Positions 25,336 to 34,589 are shown, counted from the first letter of the stretch. The stretch: DNA of 42,758 nucleotides from an uncultured Clostridium sp. (GCA_947569365.1 CANOSM010000016.1:1-42758); one strand, 5' to 3'. Notes: generated from the letters alone by a model not told the origin. A program made the numbers and translations.

Positions 25336-25387
25336 AAAGTAACCAAATTAGAATGTTAATTCCTTTTTGGTCACTTTTATTTTAGGA
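25336..25387 (-). terminator. terminator of the 536-residue gene
   Basis: AAAGTAACCAAA (25336-25347) pairs with TTTGGTCACTTT (25376-25387) with one mismatch. On the minus strand it is followed by ATTATTTTTTATATT. Confidence 0.75.
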
Positions 25388-25405
25388 TTTATTATAATTT
25401 ATTAA

Positions 25406-27016
25406 TTAATATCTTTCAAGTGTCCATCCATCTTCATCCATTTCTCCATATTTTAATTTTTTCTCTTTTGGCTTTTGTTCTTTTTTGCCTTGTGATTTCT
25501 CTGCTACTTTTTGCACTATCTGTTGTTTTTCTTTTTTAGGTTTAACTTGTTCTTTATCTCTTTTTAAATTACTTGCAAAACTATCCTTAGTTACCCATCC
25601 ATATGCATTTCCATGTACATCTGTAAAATGGTATGAAAATTTGGCATTTGGATATCTATTTTTTAATTCATATAAATTTCTATCATCACCATTTTGTATT
25701 AATATATTATTCCCATTTTTAGTTACAATATTAATTAAAGATAATACTCTAGGACCTTTATCTTGTTTTTCAAATGATCCAGATTTTCCTTCACCTGTTG
25801 CCGTTTCAAAGAAATTTCCATTATTTATAGTAACTCTACTTCCAATTTTTATTTGAGAAAAGTCTCTCTTTTTTGTCTCTTCACTATTTATATTTTCATC
25901 ATCTTTTATAATACATGGTGTAATACCTTTTACTACAATTCTATTTTCAAATTCTTTTTTCTGTCTATCACTTTCACTTATGTCAGATTTTTGTGATACT
26001 AATTTAGTATTATCTTTTACTTCAGTATTACCGTCTTCTATACTATTAATCCTATCTTTACCATCTTTTATATTGTTAATATTATTTTTTACTTTATCTG
26101 TACCATTTTTTATATTAGTACTATTGTCTTTTACTTTATCTGTGCTATTCTTTATCTTATTAGAATCTTTATTCTCAGTTCTTTCATTATCTAAAGAATT
26201 ATCTTTACTGTTATTAGTATCCATAACTGATTCGATTTGCATGTATCTATTTGCTCCATCTTCTAGTCCTTTTTTAAATCCTAATGCACCACCAAGAATT
26301 CCTAGAGAAAGTAAAGTAGCTCTATACAATCCTTTTAAAGCTTTTCCTTTTATAGCCTTCTTATCATTTTGTTTTCTTTTATCTTTTACTTTATCGCTTT
26401 TAAAAAATGTCTTCTTTCTTGTATTTTCTTCTAAATTATCATTTTTATCATCATGTATTTTAAAATTAATATTAGCTCCGTTACTTTTACTTTTAATAGC
26501 ATATTTAATAAACTTCAACCTGTCTATCATATTCATTTTATGTTTATTTTTTACTAAACCTTCCATGACTGGCAAATTGTAATCTATAACTATTCCTGCT
26601 TTTTTTAACTTTTCTCTTCTTATCTCTTCACAGTATCCTCTATTTGTTAAGAAATTTTTTCTTTTATTATTATCTTTCTTTATTTCCATTGTCATTATGT
26701 TTACATATTTTTCACAATAATCTGTATTATAATTTCTATCAAAATCTTCTAACGTTTTATATGTTATAGCTTCAATATTTCCTACTTCTTTTTTACTAAT
26801 ATTGAACTTTTTCATTATCTTATTTTTTCTTGATTTTTCGACTTCTCTATTAAAATTTTCCTCAGCTTCTTCTGTTACTTTCCTATGTACTTCTTGTTTA
26901 TTAGGTCCATCATCTCTAAAAGCATAATATTCTCCTGATTTAATATCTGCTACTAGATGTAGTACTGGTAGTTTAGCATTTTTTCTAATATTAATCTTTT
27001 TATTACCTAAATTCAT
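25406..27016 (-). CDS. large unknown protein with one membrane helix, repeats and SH3-like C terminus
   Basis: I recognise no family. Residues 1-215 are basic and probably cytoplasmic (includes LPVLHLVADIKSGEYYAFRD and a Lys-rich helical part). One membrane helix sits at about 233-250 (LLSLGILGGALGFKKGL). A low-complexity outer segment of degenerate units of about 11 residues, IKNSTDKVKDN / IKNGTDKVKNN / IKDGKDRINSI, runs from about 285 to 335 and looks coiled-coil or stalk-like. The C-terminal domain (about 385-495) has small beta strands (IKIGSRVTINNGNFFETATG, then VHGNAYGWVTKDSF), like an SH3-type wall or peptide-binding domain, ending in a Lys/Glu/Gln tail. It could link the cytoplasm to the wall. 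It has its own promoter, AAGGAG before the ATG and a terminator, and lies 131 bases from the ATP-grasp gene. Confidence 0.65.
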   Translation of the reverse strand: MNLGNKKINIRKNAKLPVLHLVADIKSGEYYAFRDDGPNKQEVHRKVTEEAEENFNREVEKSRKNKIMKKFNISKKEVGNIEAITYKTLEDFDRNYNTDYCEKYVNIMTMEIKKDNNKRKNFLTNRGYCEEIRREKLKKAGIVIDYNLPVMEGLVKNKHKMNMIDRLKFIKYAIKSKSNGANINFKIHDDKNDNLEENTRKKTFFKSDKVKDKRKQNDKKAIKGKALKGLYRATLLSLGILGGALGFKKGLEDGANRYMQIESVMDTNNSKDNSLDNERTENKDSNKIKNSTDKVKDNSTNIKNGTDKVKNNINNIKDGKDRINSIEDGNTEVKDNTKLVSQKSDISESDRQKKEFENRIVVKGITPCIIKDDENINSEETKKRDFSQIKIGSRVTINNGNFFETATGEGKSGSFEKQDKGPRVLSLINIVTKNGNNILIQNGDDRNLYELKNRYPNAKFSYHFTDVHGNAYGWVTKDSFASNLKRDKEQVKPKKEKQQIVQKVAEKSQGKKEQKPKEKKLKYGEMDEDGWTLERY

Positions 27017-27046
27017 AAACTTTCTCCTTTCGTTTACATAATCATT

Positions 27047-27075
27047 ATTATAGCATATTATTTTTCCATATTCAA
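27047..27075 (-). promoter_or_regulatory. promoter of the 536-residue gene
   Basis: TTGAAT (27075-27070) and TATAAT (27052-27047) on the minus strand with a 17-base spacer, 30 bases before the ATG. Confidence 0.7.
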
Positions 27076-27108
27076 GTTATTTTAACTTATTTTTCCAAAT
27101 TTAAAAAT

Positions 27109-27134
27109 AAAATGAGAGAACATATTTCTCCCAT
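27109..27134 (-). terminator. terminator of the GNAT/ATP-grasp operon
   Basis: AAATGAGAGAA pairs with TTCTCCCATTT (one mismatch) around a 4-5-base loop, followed on the minus strand by TATTTTTAAATTT. Confidence 0.7.
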
Positions 27135-27147
27135 TTATATTTTCTAT

Positions 27148-28902
27148 TTAATCCATCAGATTTAAAAGCTTTAATATAGCAATTCCTATCTTCTCCCCTT
27201 TTCCTTCATATGGCCACTCATTAATAGAATATCCTGGATTATCATTTATTTCAATAATAGAATATTCATCTTTTTCTAGATCATCAATAATAATATCTAC
27301 ACCGCAAATCTTTGCATCAAAAACTTTTGCGGCTTTTTCAGCTATTTTCTTAAATTTAGATGGCATTGTGTCTGTATAATCTATACTCTCACCACCAGTT
27401 GAACAATTAGAATTTGTTCTTAAAAATATTCTTTTACCTTCTGGAATCACAGAATCATAATTTAATTCTTGAAGTTTTAAATATTCTTCAACAGGTTCAT
27501 CCATCTTAACAGGAGTTCCTGTTAAAGCATGCCAAGGTTCTTTATTTTTAGAATCGATTAATTCTCTAATAGTAGACATTCCATCACCAACAACAGAAGC
27601 AATCCTTCTATGACAAACACTTAAAACTTTACCATTAATAACTAAAAATCTATATTCCATACCTTTTTTATATTCTTCAATTAAGACATTATTATCAAAT
27701 TTAAATGCATATTCAATAGCATTTAGAATTTGGGATTTTGAAGCTTTTTTACTAAACACTGTAATACCAGTGCCATAATTTGTATTTCTTGGTTTTACAA
27801 CTAGTTTTGTATTATAATATTCTGAGATTAATTCTTCAATATCTTTTTTACTTAATTCTTTATCTAAAAGTATGGCATTAGGAACTAAAAGCCCTGCTTC
27901 TTTCATTTCCTGTTTAGAAATATATTTATCATCTGTAATTATTGGAAAAATATAATTATCTCTATCAGTTTTATTTCCTTCAATTACAAACTCGATATTT
28001 CCATTTCCTCTAAATTCAACTGTACTTTTATCTTCATTTAGTACTTCAAAATCAATACCATTTGCAATCGCATCTTTTATTATAACAACAGATTCTGCAA
28101 CTAAATTTTTATACTTTTGCATACAATACCTTTGATTATAAGCATACTCATTATATTTATTGGAAATATTAATAATTTCTTCTCTTGAATATTCATTTTC
28201 TTTATCTATTCTAGATTTTTTCTCTTTTAATTCATTACAAATATATTTAATTCCATCTTCACATTTTAAATTTAATTTTTTATCTGTATCTAATAAGAGT
28301 TTTTCAAGCTCTTTAATGTTTTTAATTTCTTTACTTCTTAAACACATAAATACTGATGAAACAAAAAACATTAAATCATTTTGGCTTATTCCATATCCAT
28401 CAAATATATTTAATCTAATATTATCTATAGAAATATCTTTTTTATTTACCTTAATTTTAATTTTACCATAATTACTTTCAGATAAATCAGCTACAATTTT
28501 CATATTTTCTTTTATAAATCCATATGCATCTTCTAATAATTCTGGTAAATCATATATATTTTTTAATTCTTCATAATATTCCTTATCAATTTTAATTGTA
28601 ATTTTTCCTCTTGTAATCATCTCATTATCATAAAAAGATGATGAATAAATCATTTCATTTAATGAATGTAGCTCATTTACAACTACATTTGTTATTTCTT
28701 GCATTTTAATATATGCATTTTTGTGATTTGAAGTTGAAACTTTAAGCTTTAAAATAGCCTCATTCTCATCATCACAACTTATAAATATATTTTTTTCTTT
28801 ATTGCCAAAAGCCTTTGGAAATGCTTTTGTACTTTTTTTACCTTTTAAAGAACATCTCAAAGCTTCTCTTTTGATACTTATTACATACTTCTCTTGTTTC
28901 AT
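27148..28902 (-). CDS. GshF-like ATP-grasp ligase with degenerate glutamate-cysteine ligase domain
   Basis: The C-terminal half (about 310-584) is the ATP-grasp glutathione-synthetase-like domain of bifunctional GshF: LVVKPRNTNYGTGITVF, LIEEYKKGMEYRFLVINGKV, VVGDGMSTIRELID, FLRTNSNCSTGGESIDYTD, CGVDIIIDD and the metal-binding SIIEINDNPGYSINEWPYEG. The N-terminal part (about 1-300) aligns by pattern with the start of the GshF glutamate-cysteine ligase domain (IKREALRCSLKGKKSTKAFP, then FISCDDENEAILKLKVSTSN), but is about 100 residues shorter, and the family's Glu in the LELIT motif is replaced (LKLKV). The first catalytic step may be lost, so the substrate is probably not plain Glu plus Cys. 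ATP-dependent peptide-bond or amide ligation is the likely reaction. It follows the GNAT gene after 37 bases. Cyanophycin synthetase is a more distant alternative. Confidence 0.7.
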   Translation of the reverse strand: MKQEKYVISIKREALRCSLKGKKSTKAFPKAFGNKEKNIFISCDDENEAILKLKVSTSNHKNAYIKMQEITNVVVNELHSLNEMIYSSSFYDNEMITRGKITIKIDKEYYEELKNIYDLPELLEDAYGFIKENMKIVADLSESNYGKIKIKVNKKDISIDNIRLNIFDGYGISQNDLMFFVSSVFMCLRSKEIKNIKELEKLLLDTDKKLNLKCEDGIKYICNELKEKKSRIDKENEYSREEIINISNKYNEYAYNQRYCMQKYKNLVAESVVIIKDAIANGIDFEVLNEDKSTVEFRGNGNIEFVIEGNKTDRDNYIFPIITDDKYISKQEMKEAGLLVPNAILLDKELSKKDIEELISEYYNTKLVVKPRNTNYGTGITVFSKKASKSQILNAIEYAFKFDNNVLIEEYKKGMEYRFLVINGKVLSVCHRRIASVVGDGMSTIRELIDSKNKEPWHALTGTPVKMDEPVEEYLKLQELNYDSVIPEGKRIFLRTNSNCSTGGESIDYTDTMPSKFKKIAEKAAKVFDAKICGVDIIIDDLEKDEYSIIEINDNPGYSINEWPYEGKGEKIGIAILKLLNLMD

Positions 28903-28939
28903 AAATTCACTCAGCTTTCTTAAAATTTTGATTCATTAT

Positions 28940-29956
28940 TTATACATATTCTAGATTTAAGCTTTTCATAATTGGTACTCTGTCATTACCTGCTATTGTA
29001 TTATCAGATTCTACAGTAAGTTTTAGAGCATCGATTGCTTTTATTCTATGATACACAACTATATTATCTTCTTTAGTATTAATAAATCTTCTATATTCCT
29101 TTGTATTATCTTTAATAATTTCTGTAAGTCCTTCATTTAATTCATTGTTATATTTTTTATAATCATTAAAATTAAAATACTTCTCTTCACGATTAATATC
29201 TTTACTTCCAGACAAATCTACTTCTAAAACAAATGTTGGTGCTGCAAGTGATTTATTTCTTTTATCAAATACTTCATAATATCCTACTACTTCAAGTTGA
29301 ACTTTTATTCCTTCATTATTTAATTCCCTAACTGCATTACTAATAGAATACAAACTGTTTTTATTTCTACAATCTATTTCACATACTAATCTAATATTTT
29401 CATTTTTATTAATTTCACATGCTCCTTTAATAGAAGTTTTATATAATTGTCTTCCAATACCTCTAATCTTATTTCCATTACTAAATGTAGCATCCATATT
29501 ACATAGAATTCCTGTTATGGATAGTACATTTTCGTTTTTAGTTGGAAAATATGGATTACTTGATATTGAATTATTATTCTCCATTTTTATTGTAGTAGCA
29601 CCTATAATATATTCATTTCCAAGCATATCCTTTTTTGTAGCAAGTATAATTGGATAATGAATTGTATTATCAATAATATTACTAATATTAGGAATGTGAA
29701 TAAAATCTTTATTTCCCACAAAATTAACATCATAAAAATATGCTAGCTCAAATAATGTATCTTTCATTTTTTCTTTACTTTGAATTGTTTGAAACAAATG
29801 AAAATCAATTTTATCAAAATTATTCTGTTCACATAAAAATTTATTATAATTCTTTGTATCTTTCTCCATTTCTTTTATATAATAATTAAATATTCTTTCC
29901 TTTATATTTAACCCTAGATTCTGCTTTCGGGGTTTTACTTTTTCTTTCTTTTTCAT
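28940..29956 (-). CDS. probable GNAT-fold acyltransferase
   Basis: A basic N-terminal tail (MKKKEKVKPRKQNLGLNIKE) is followed by a mixed alpha/beta domain. The segment NKIRGIGRQLYKTSIKGACE (about 162-180) resembles the acyl-CoA pyrophosphate-binding R/Q-x-x-G-x-G/A loop and helix of GNAT enzymes; it is preceded by strands ENVLSITGILCNMDATF and followed by IRLVCEIDCRNKNSLYSISN and VQLEVVGYYEVFD, as in the fold's next strands. The acceptor is unknown. The C-terminal 80 residues have no obvious match. It is the first gene of a two-gene unit with the GshF-like ligase; a GNAT next to an ATP-grasp ligase recalls the N-acetylglutaminylglutamine system, but that system has a different enzyme set. AGGAG precedes the ATG. 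Confidence 0.5.
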   Translation of the reverse strand: MKKKEKVKPRKQNLGLNIKERIFNYYIKEMEKDTKNYNKFLCEQNNFDKIDFHLFQTIQSKEKMKDTLFELAYFYDVNFVGNKDFIHIPNISNIIDNTIHYPIILATKKDMLGNEYIIGATTIKMENNNSISSNPYFPTKNENVLSITGILCNMDATFSNGNKIRGIGRQLYKTSIKGACEINKNENIRLVCEIDCRNKNSLYSISNAVRELNNEGIKVQLEVVGYYEVFDKRNKSLAAPTFVLEVDLSGSKDINREEKYFNFNDYKKYNNELNEGLTEIIKDNTKEYRRFINTKEDNIVVYHRIKAIDALKLTVESDNTIAGNDRVPIMKSLNLEYV

Positions 29957-30021
29957 AAAAATCTCCTATTTTTTTATTAATAATTTTAAAATCACTTATA
30001 TATAATAATACATTCATATAT

Positions 30022-30050
30022 ATATTACTCTTCTTTATAATCAAAATCAA
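30022..30050 (-). promoter_or_regulatory. possible promoter of the GNAT/ATP-grasp operon
   Basis: TTGATT (30050-30045) and TAATAT (30027-30022) on the minus strand with a 17-base spacer. A TTTGCAAA motif touches the -35. Confidence 0.45.
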
Positions 30051-30082
30051 TTTGCAAAAATAATCAATTTTATGCCATATTT

Positions 30083-30106
30083 GTTAATTTTTTGCAAAAA
30101 ATTAAC
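30083..30106. promoter_or_regulatory. 24-bp perfect palindrome, probable operator
   Basis: GTTAATTTTTTG (30083-30094) is followed with no spacer by its exact complement (30095-30106), centred on TTTTTTGCAAAAAA. The core is partly repeated as ATTTGCAAAAAT at 30049-30060, next to the putative -35. A dimeric regulator is the obvious reading. It lies 127 bases upstream of the GNAT gene. The remainder of 29957-30532 is AT-rich and shows no gene. Confidence 0.5.
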
Positions 30107-30331
30107 CTTGTATTTTATTTTTATACACTACATTAATTTATAACGTTTTTTCTTTCTTTTTTAACTACTTTTTATTAAGATTTTAGATATATTTATATCC
30201 TGTCCTTATTATATTTTATGATAACTTTCCTTAATTTTACATTAAATATTTATATATTTTTCTTATTATTCATTTATATATATATGATTCGTAATAATGT
30301 TTTCAGTAACATATAAATATATATATTATAA

Positions 30332-30360
30332 AAGTTCTAGACATTTAATTTCTAGAACTT
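30332..30360 (-). terminator. terminator downstream of addA
   Basis: A 10-bp perfect stem AAGTTCTAGA (30332-30341) / TCTAGAACTT (30351-30360) with a 9-base loop and the tail TTTTATAATATAT on the minus strand. It lies about 170 bases past the addA stop. Confidence 0.6.
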
Positions 30361-30532
30361 CTATAAATTATTCTTTTATATTTGTTTTAATAAACTTTTC
30401 CTTCTTTGATCATCTATTTGCTTTTTATATAATAACATTTATTTTCTATATATTTAGAAATACTAACAATTTTAGGAATGTTACTATTTGTTCTTCTAGT
30501 TTAAACAGTACATGATTTTATCTATATAAATA

Positions 30533-33500
30533 CTACACATCTATTTTTATTTCGCTTCCTAGATGAACTGAATAAATAAAAGTATCTTTTATTTGTTTAT
30601 CTAATGATTTTTCTAAAGCATCCTTATATATTTTTAATTGAACTTTATATTTTTCGCTTAATTCATTTTCATCATTTATATAGTCTGTTTTATAATCTAC
30701 TAACACAATATTACCACTTTCCTCAGTAAAATATAAATCTATAATTCCTTGTACTAGTATATTTTCATCTGTCGAATTACCATATAATTCATTTGCCTTA
30801 ATATAAGTATAGAAAGGTTTCTCTTTTTCTATAATTTTAGCTTTTCTTATTCGTTTTGCAAAATCTGAGTCTACAAAATTTTTTATTTTATTGATATCTA
30901 TAATATTTTTCTCTTCTTCTGTTATAAGACTTTCAGATACTAACTTATTTATAAACTCTATTATTTCAGGTTTTGTATATTCTCTCTTTAAATCTAATTT
31001 TTGCAAACATAAATGCATTATAGTTCCTTTTTGTGCAGCAGTTATTTTATTACTTTTCATAAAATTAGGAATTATATCTAAAACACTATTACTTTTATTT
31101 TCTATTTTACTATTTTCATACTTTGTTATGTCTTTTTGAAATCTTAGATTATCTTCATTTCTAAGATTAATTAGTTCTTTTAATTTTGTAACAGATGTTT
31201 TACTTGGAATTAAAGTATCATTTAAGTACTTATATTTCCAATTTAATATTTCATCTAAGTTATCTAAATTCTTATCTTTATCAAATGATAGCTTGTCTAT
31301 TTTAGTATAATTATCTACTTCTGTTTTTATTTCTTCTTCATTAATAACCTTCATTTCTAAATAATCATTTATATTATCTATATTATTTAAATAAACAAGT
31401 TCAATCCAATCTAAATATGACATATATTTTTTAATTAATAAGTGATTTATTCTACCATTTTGCTGTTTTTCATATATATTTAAAAATTCTTTCTTTTCAT
31501 TTAAATCTTTTTCATATTTATTTTTTACTCCTACAATTATTAATTTCTCTTTTGCTCTTGTAAGGGCTACATATAATATTCTCATTTCTTCTGAGATACT
31601 ATCATTTTTTGATTTAAGTCTTATTGCTTCCCTTGCCGCAGTATTATATTCTATTTTTCTCTCGAAATTAATATATTTTGGTCCTATTCCAATTTCATTG
31701 TCTAATAATATATTTTCATTTAATGATCTCATATTTATATTTTTATCACTTCTACATAAAAATACTACTGGGAATTCAAGTCCCTTACTTTTGTGTATAC
31801 TCATTATTCTAACGACATTTTCATTTTCCCCAATTATTTTTGCAGAGTTCATATCAGTATTAGAACTTTTTATTCTTTCTAAATATTTTATAAAATTAAA
31901 TAATCCCTTAAAACTAACTTTTTCAAAATCTTTAGCTTTTTCAAAAAGTAATTTTAAATTTGCTTGCTTTAATTCTCCATTTTTTGTAAGTCCTACATAA
32001 CTATAATATCCCGTATCTATATATATCTTCCATATAAGCTCATTTAATTCTAAATATTTTTCTTCTTCTCTCCATTTATTTATACTATGCATTAGATTTT
32101 TTATTTTATTTTTTGTTTTCTCTTCTATATCATTATTTTCTAAAGCTTCCTGCATAGTTTTATAAAAGTAAACATCTCTATTTATAAGTCTTATATTTGT
32201 AAGTTCATCATCAGAAAAATCAAATATTGGTGATCTCATTACTGTAAGAAGTAGTATATCTTGATATGGATTATCAATAACTTTTAAAAGGGAAATTATT
32301 CTTTGAATTTCTAATGATTCTAGATAGTCCTCTCCTGTATCACTATATACTGGTATTCCTAAATTATATAATTCTTTTTCATATATATTAGATATTCCAT
32401 TTGTGGCTCTAAGTAAAATAACAATATCTTTATATTTTATATCTCTATATCCTAAATTTCTATCATAAACTTTATATTTACTATCTACTAATTTCCTTAT
32501 TTCACTTGCTACATATTTTGCTTCTATTTCGGATTTTTCAAGTTTTCTATTTTCTTTAGAAATATCTTCTATTGCTTCTTCGAATTCATCTTCTGTATCA
32601 TCTACATATGTATTTTCCTCTATTTTATCTGAATTTTTTAGATCTATAATATGTACTTCTGCTTTTCCTGCATAATTGATATTTTCTAATTCTGGTTCTT
32701 CAAAATTTGCTGCATAATTTAAATATTCATTTTCATCATATTCAATATCCCCTAATTTTTTGCTCATAATATTATCAAATAATAAATTTGTTAAATCTAT
32801 TACTGATTTTCTACTTCTGAAATTTTTAAATAATTGTATTTTTACTCCCTTTACATCTTTCTGTTCATTATCATTACTATATGTTTCATATTTATTTAAA
32901 AATAATTCTGGTCTTGCTTGTCTAAATCTGTATATACTTTGTTTTACATCTCCAACCATAAAAATATTTCTACCATTTGATATAGATGTTAATATATATT
33001 CTTGCACTAGATTACTGTCTTGATACTCATCTACTGCAATTTCATCAAATTTATCTTTTAATTTCTCTGCTATTTCTGATGGAATATAGTTTCCTTCTTC
33101 ATTCTTTTGTACTAATATTTTTAGTGCATTATGCTCTATATCTCCAAAGTCCATTATATTTTTTTCTAATTTTCTTTCTTCAAAATACCTTGCAAATTTC
33201 ATTACCAAATTTCCTAAAGATTTTAAAGTTTTATACATTTCATATATATCTTCATATGCTTCTTTTGAATTATATATAAATGTTTTTTTAGTTATTTTAT
33301 TATATTTTTCTTTTATAATATCTCTTGCAGATTTTGCCTCATTTTTTAAATCTGTTGTTATTTTCTTATCACTTGGCCATGTCTTAAACTTTATGTTATT
33401 ACTTGTGATATAAGCTTCATCCCAACTATTTAATGAAAGTAATACATCATTTATTAAATCTATATCATTATTTATTACTGTACAATATTTTTCTAGTTCT

Positions 33501-34222
33501 ACATATTTTTCTAATCTTTTTTTTATAACTTTTAGGCTATTTATATTATCTTCTATCTCATTTTTATAATTTTCTATTAATATATTTCCCCAAGGTGACT
33601 TAGAAAAATCTTCATTTATCTTACTTTCTACATTAAACTCTTCTATTTTCTCTTCAAGCCATTCATAGGGAAAAGGATTACTTTGTATACTATTATATAT
33701 TTTAAAGATAATTTCTTTTAGTGTATCATCTCCTCTATATCCAGCATACATATCAATTAATCCTTCAAATTCTTTATTTTTTTCTAAATATAATTCTTCG
33801 AATAAATCCTCCATTGCATCTTGTTTTAATATTTCAAGTTCTACACTATCAGCGATTCTAAAATTAGATGGAATTCCTATTTCAAAAAAATTATTTTTTA
33901 TTATATCTAGACAAAAAGAATCTATAGTACAAATATTTGCTTTATTTAATAACACTATTTGTCTTTGCAAATGTGTATCAAGTGGATTTTTATCAATTTC
34001 TTTATATAGAGCATTTAATATTCTTTCTCTCATCTCTGATGCTGCTGCATTTGTAAATGTAACAATTAATAATCTATCTATATTAGTTCTATTTTTTATT
34101 ATTTTTTGAATTATTCTTTCTACTAATACAGTAGTCTTTCCGCTTCCAGCAGCTGCAGCTACTAATATATTATTTCCTTTTTCTTCAATTGCTCTTTTTT
34201 GTTCTTTAGTCCATTCTGGCAT
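30533..34222 (-). CDS. addA: AddA helicase-nuclease subunit
   Basis: A UvrD-type 3'-5' helicase fused to a RecB-family nuclease; with AddB it resects double-strand breaks for RecA recombination and stops at Chi. Motif I is VAAAAGSGKTTVLVERI (about 21-37). Motif II is AVDEYQDSN (about 395), followed by MVGDVKQSIYRFRQA, a C-terminal helicase part with RIMSIHKSKGLEFPVVFL and LYVALTRAKEKL, and the nuclease domain (about 1070-1229) with QGIIDLYF and VDYKTD, so the nuclease residues are intact. The length of 1229 is normal. It sits 10 bases behind the DUF3006 gene with AGGAGG-like ATAAGGAGG before the ATG. No addB is next to it, which is unusual. Confidence 0.93.
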   Translation of the reverse strand: MPEWTKEQKRAIEEKGNNILVAAAAGSGKTTVLVERIIQKIIKNRTNIDRLLIVTFTNAAASEMRERILNALYKEIDKNPLDTHLQRQIVLLNKANICTIDSFCLDIIKNNFFEIGIPSNFRIADSVELEILKQDAMEDLFEELYLEKNKEFEGLIDMYAGYRGDDTLKEIIFKIYNSIQSNPFPYEWLEEKIEEFNVESKINEDFSKSPWGNILIENYKNEIEDNINSLKVIKKRLEKYVELEKYCTVINNDIDLINDVLLSLNSWDEAYITSNNIKFKTWPSDKKITTDLKNEAKSARDIIKEKYNKITKKTFIYNSKEAYEDIYEMYKTLKSLGNLVMKFARYFEERKLEKNIMDFGDIEHNALKILVQKNEEGNYIPSEIAEKLKDKFDEIAVDEYQDSNLVQEYILTSISNGRNIFMVGDVKQSIYRFRQARPELFLNKYETYSNDNEQKDVKGVKIQLFKNFRSRKSVIDLTNLLFDNIMSKKLGDIEYDENEYLNYAANFEEPELENINYAGKAEVHIIDLKNSDKIEENTYVDDTEDEFEEAIEDISKENRKLEKSEIEAKYVASEIRKLVDSKYKVYDRNLGYRDIKYKDIVILLRATNGISNIYEKELYNLGIPVYSDTGEDYLESLEIQRIISLLKVIDNPYQDILLLTVMRSPIFDFSDDELTNIRLINRDVYFYKTMQEALENNDIEEKTKNKIKNLMHSINKWREEEKYLELNELIWKIYIDTGYYSYVGLTKNGELKQANLKLLFEKAKDFEKVSFKGLFNFIKYLERIKSSNTDMNSAKIIGENENVVRIMSIHKSKGLEFPVVFLCRSDKNINMRSLNENILLDNEIGIGPKYINFERKIEYNTAAREAIRLKSKNDSISEEMRILYVALTRAKEKLIIVGVKNKYEKDLNEKKEFLNIYEKQQNGRINHLLIKKYMSYLDWIELVYLNNIDNINDYLEMKVINEEEIKTEVDNYTKIDKLSFDKDKNLDNLDEILNWKYKYLNDTLIPSKTSVTKLKELINLRNEDNLRFQKDITKYENSKIENKSNSVLDIIPNFMKSNKITAAQKGTIMHLCLQKLDLKREYTKPEIIEFINKLVSESLITEEEKNIIDINKIKNFVDSDFAKRIRKAKIIEKEKPFYTYIKANELYGNSTDENILVQGIIDLYFTEESGNIVLVDYKTDYINDENELSEKYKVQLKIYKDALEKSLDKQIKDTFIYSVHLGSEIKIDV

Positions 34223-34232
34223 TTAATCCTCC

Positions 34233-34472
34233 TTATTTCTTAGTTAATTTTCTTCTTAATTCTTCCATTTTTTCTTTTCTAATTTTTGTTTTTTCATAAT
34301 CAATATATATTTTTCCATTATCAGATACTGTAATGATATCTCCTTCTTTTGCATCATTTGGTATCAATTTTCTTTCTATATTTTGCATTCTTATTTCATC
34401 ATCTTCATTTTCACTATATTTTTCACATACTGCAAATCCTTCTTCAAATCTATCAATTATATATGTAATCAT
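34233..34472 (-). CDS. DUF3006 family small protein
   Basis: The 79-residue protein begins ITYIIDRFEEGFAVCEKYSE, the DUF3006 signature (a short beta barrel-like protein with IxDRxE...AV), followed by LIPNDAKEGDIITVSDNGKI and a Lys/Arg/Glu helix. The role is unknown. It has its own promoter and the ribosome binding site AGGGTG, and leads an operon with addA. In other Firmicutes such genes often accompany comEC-like MBL proteins, so the pairing with addA is notable. Confidence 0.75.
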   Translation of the reverse strand: MITYIIDRFEEGFAVCEKYSENEDDEIRMQNIERKLIPNDAKEGDIITVSDNGKIYIDYEKTKIRKEKMEELRRKLTKK

Positions 34473-34505
34473 TTTATATCACCCTATCTTAATTAATTTT
34501 ATAAT

Positions 34506-34534
34506 ATTATACTTTAATTTATACTCTTTTTCAA
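34506..34534 (-). promoter_or_regulatory. promoter of DUF3006-addA
   Basis: TTTCAA complement TTGAAA (34534-34529) and TATAAT (34511-34506) on the minus strand with a 17-base spacer. Confidence 0.7.
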
Positions 34535-34568
34535 TTTAGAACATATAAATAATATTATAACGAAAAAA

Positions 34569-34588
34569 CAGACCCCAAAAGGGGTCTA
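34569..34588 (-). terminator. terminator of the HNH gene
   Basis: AGACCCC / GGGGTCT with an AAAA/TTTT loop and the tail GTTTTTTCG on the minus strand: a compact, GC-rich intrinsic terminator that starts at the stop codon. Confidence 0.9.
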
Positions 34589-34589
34589 A

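Noticed and set aside
30297..30515. A 72-residue plus-strand protein in the gap beside addA
   Set aside because: It is a random hydrophobic frame in AT-rich sequence, spans the addA terminator hairpin and lacks a ribosome binding site.
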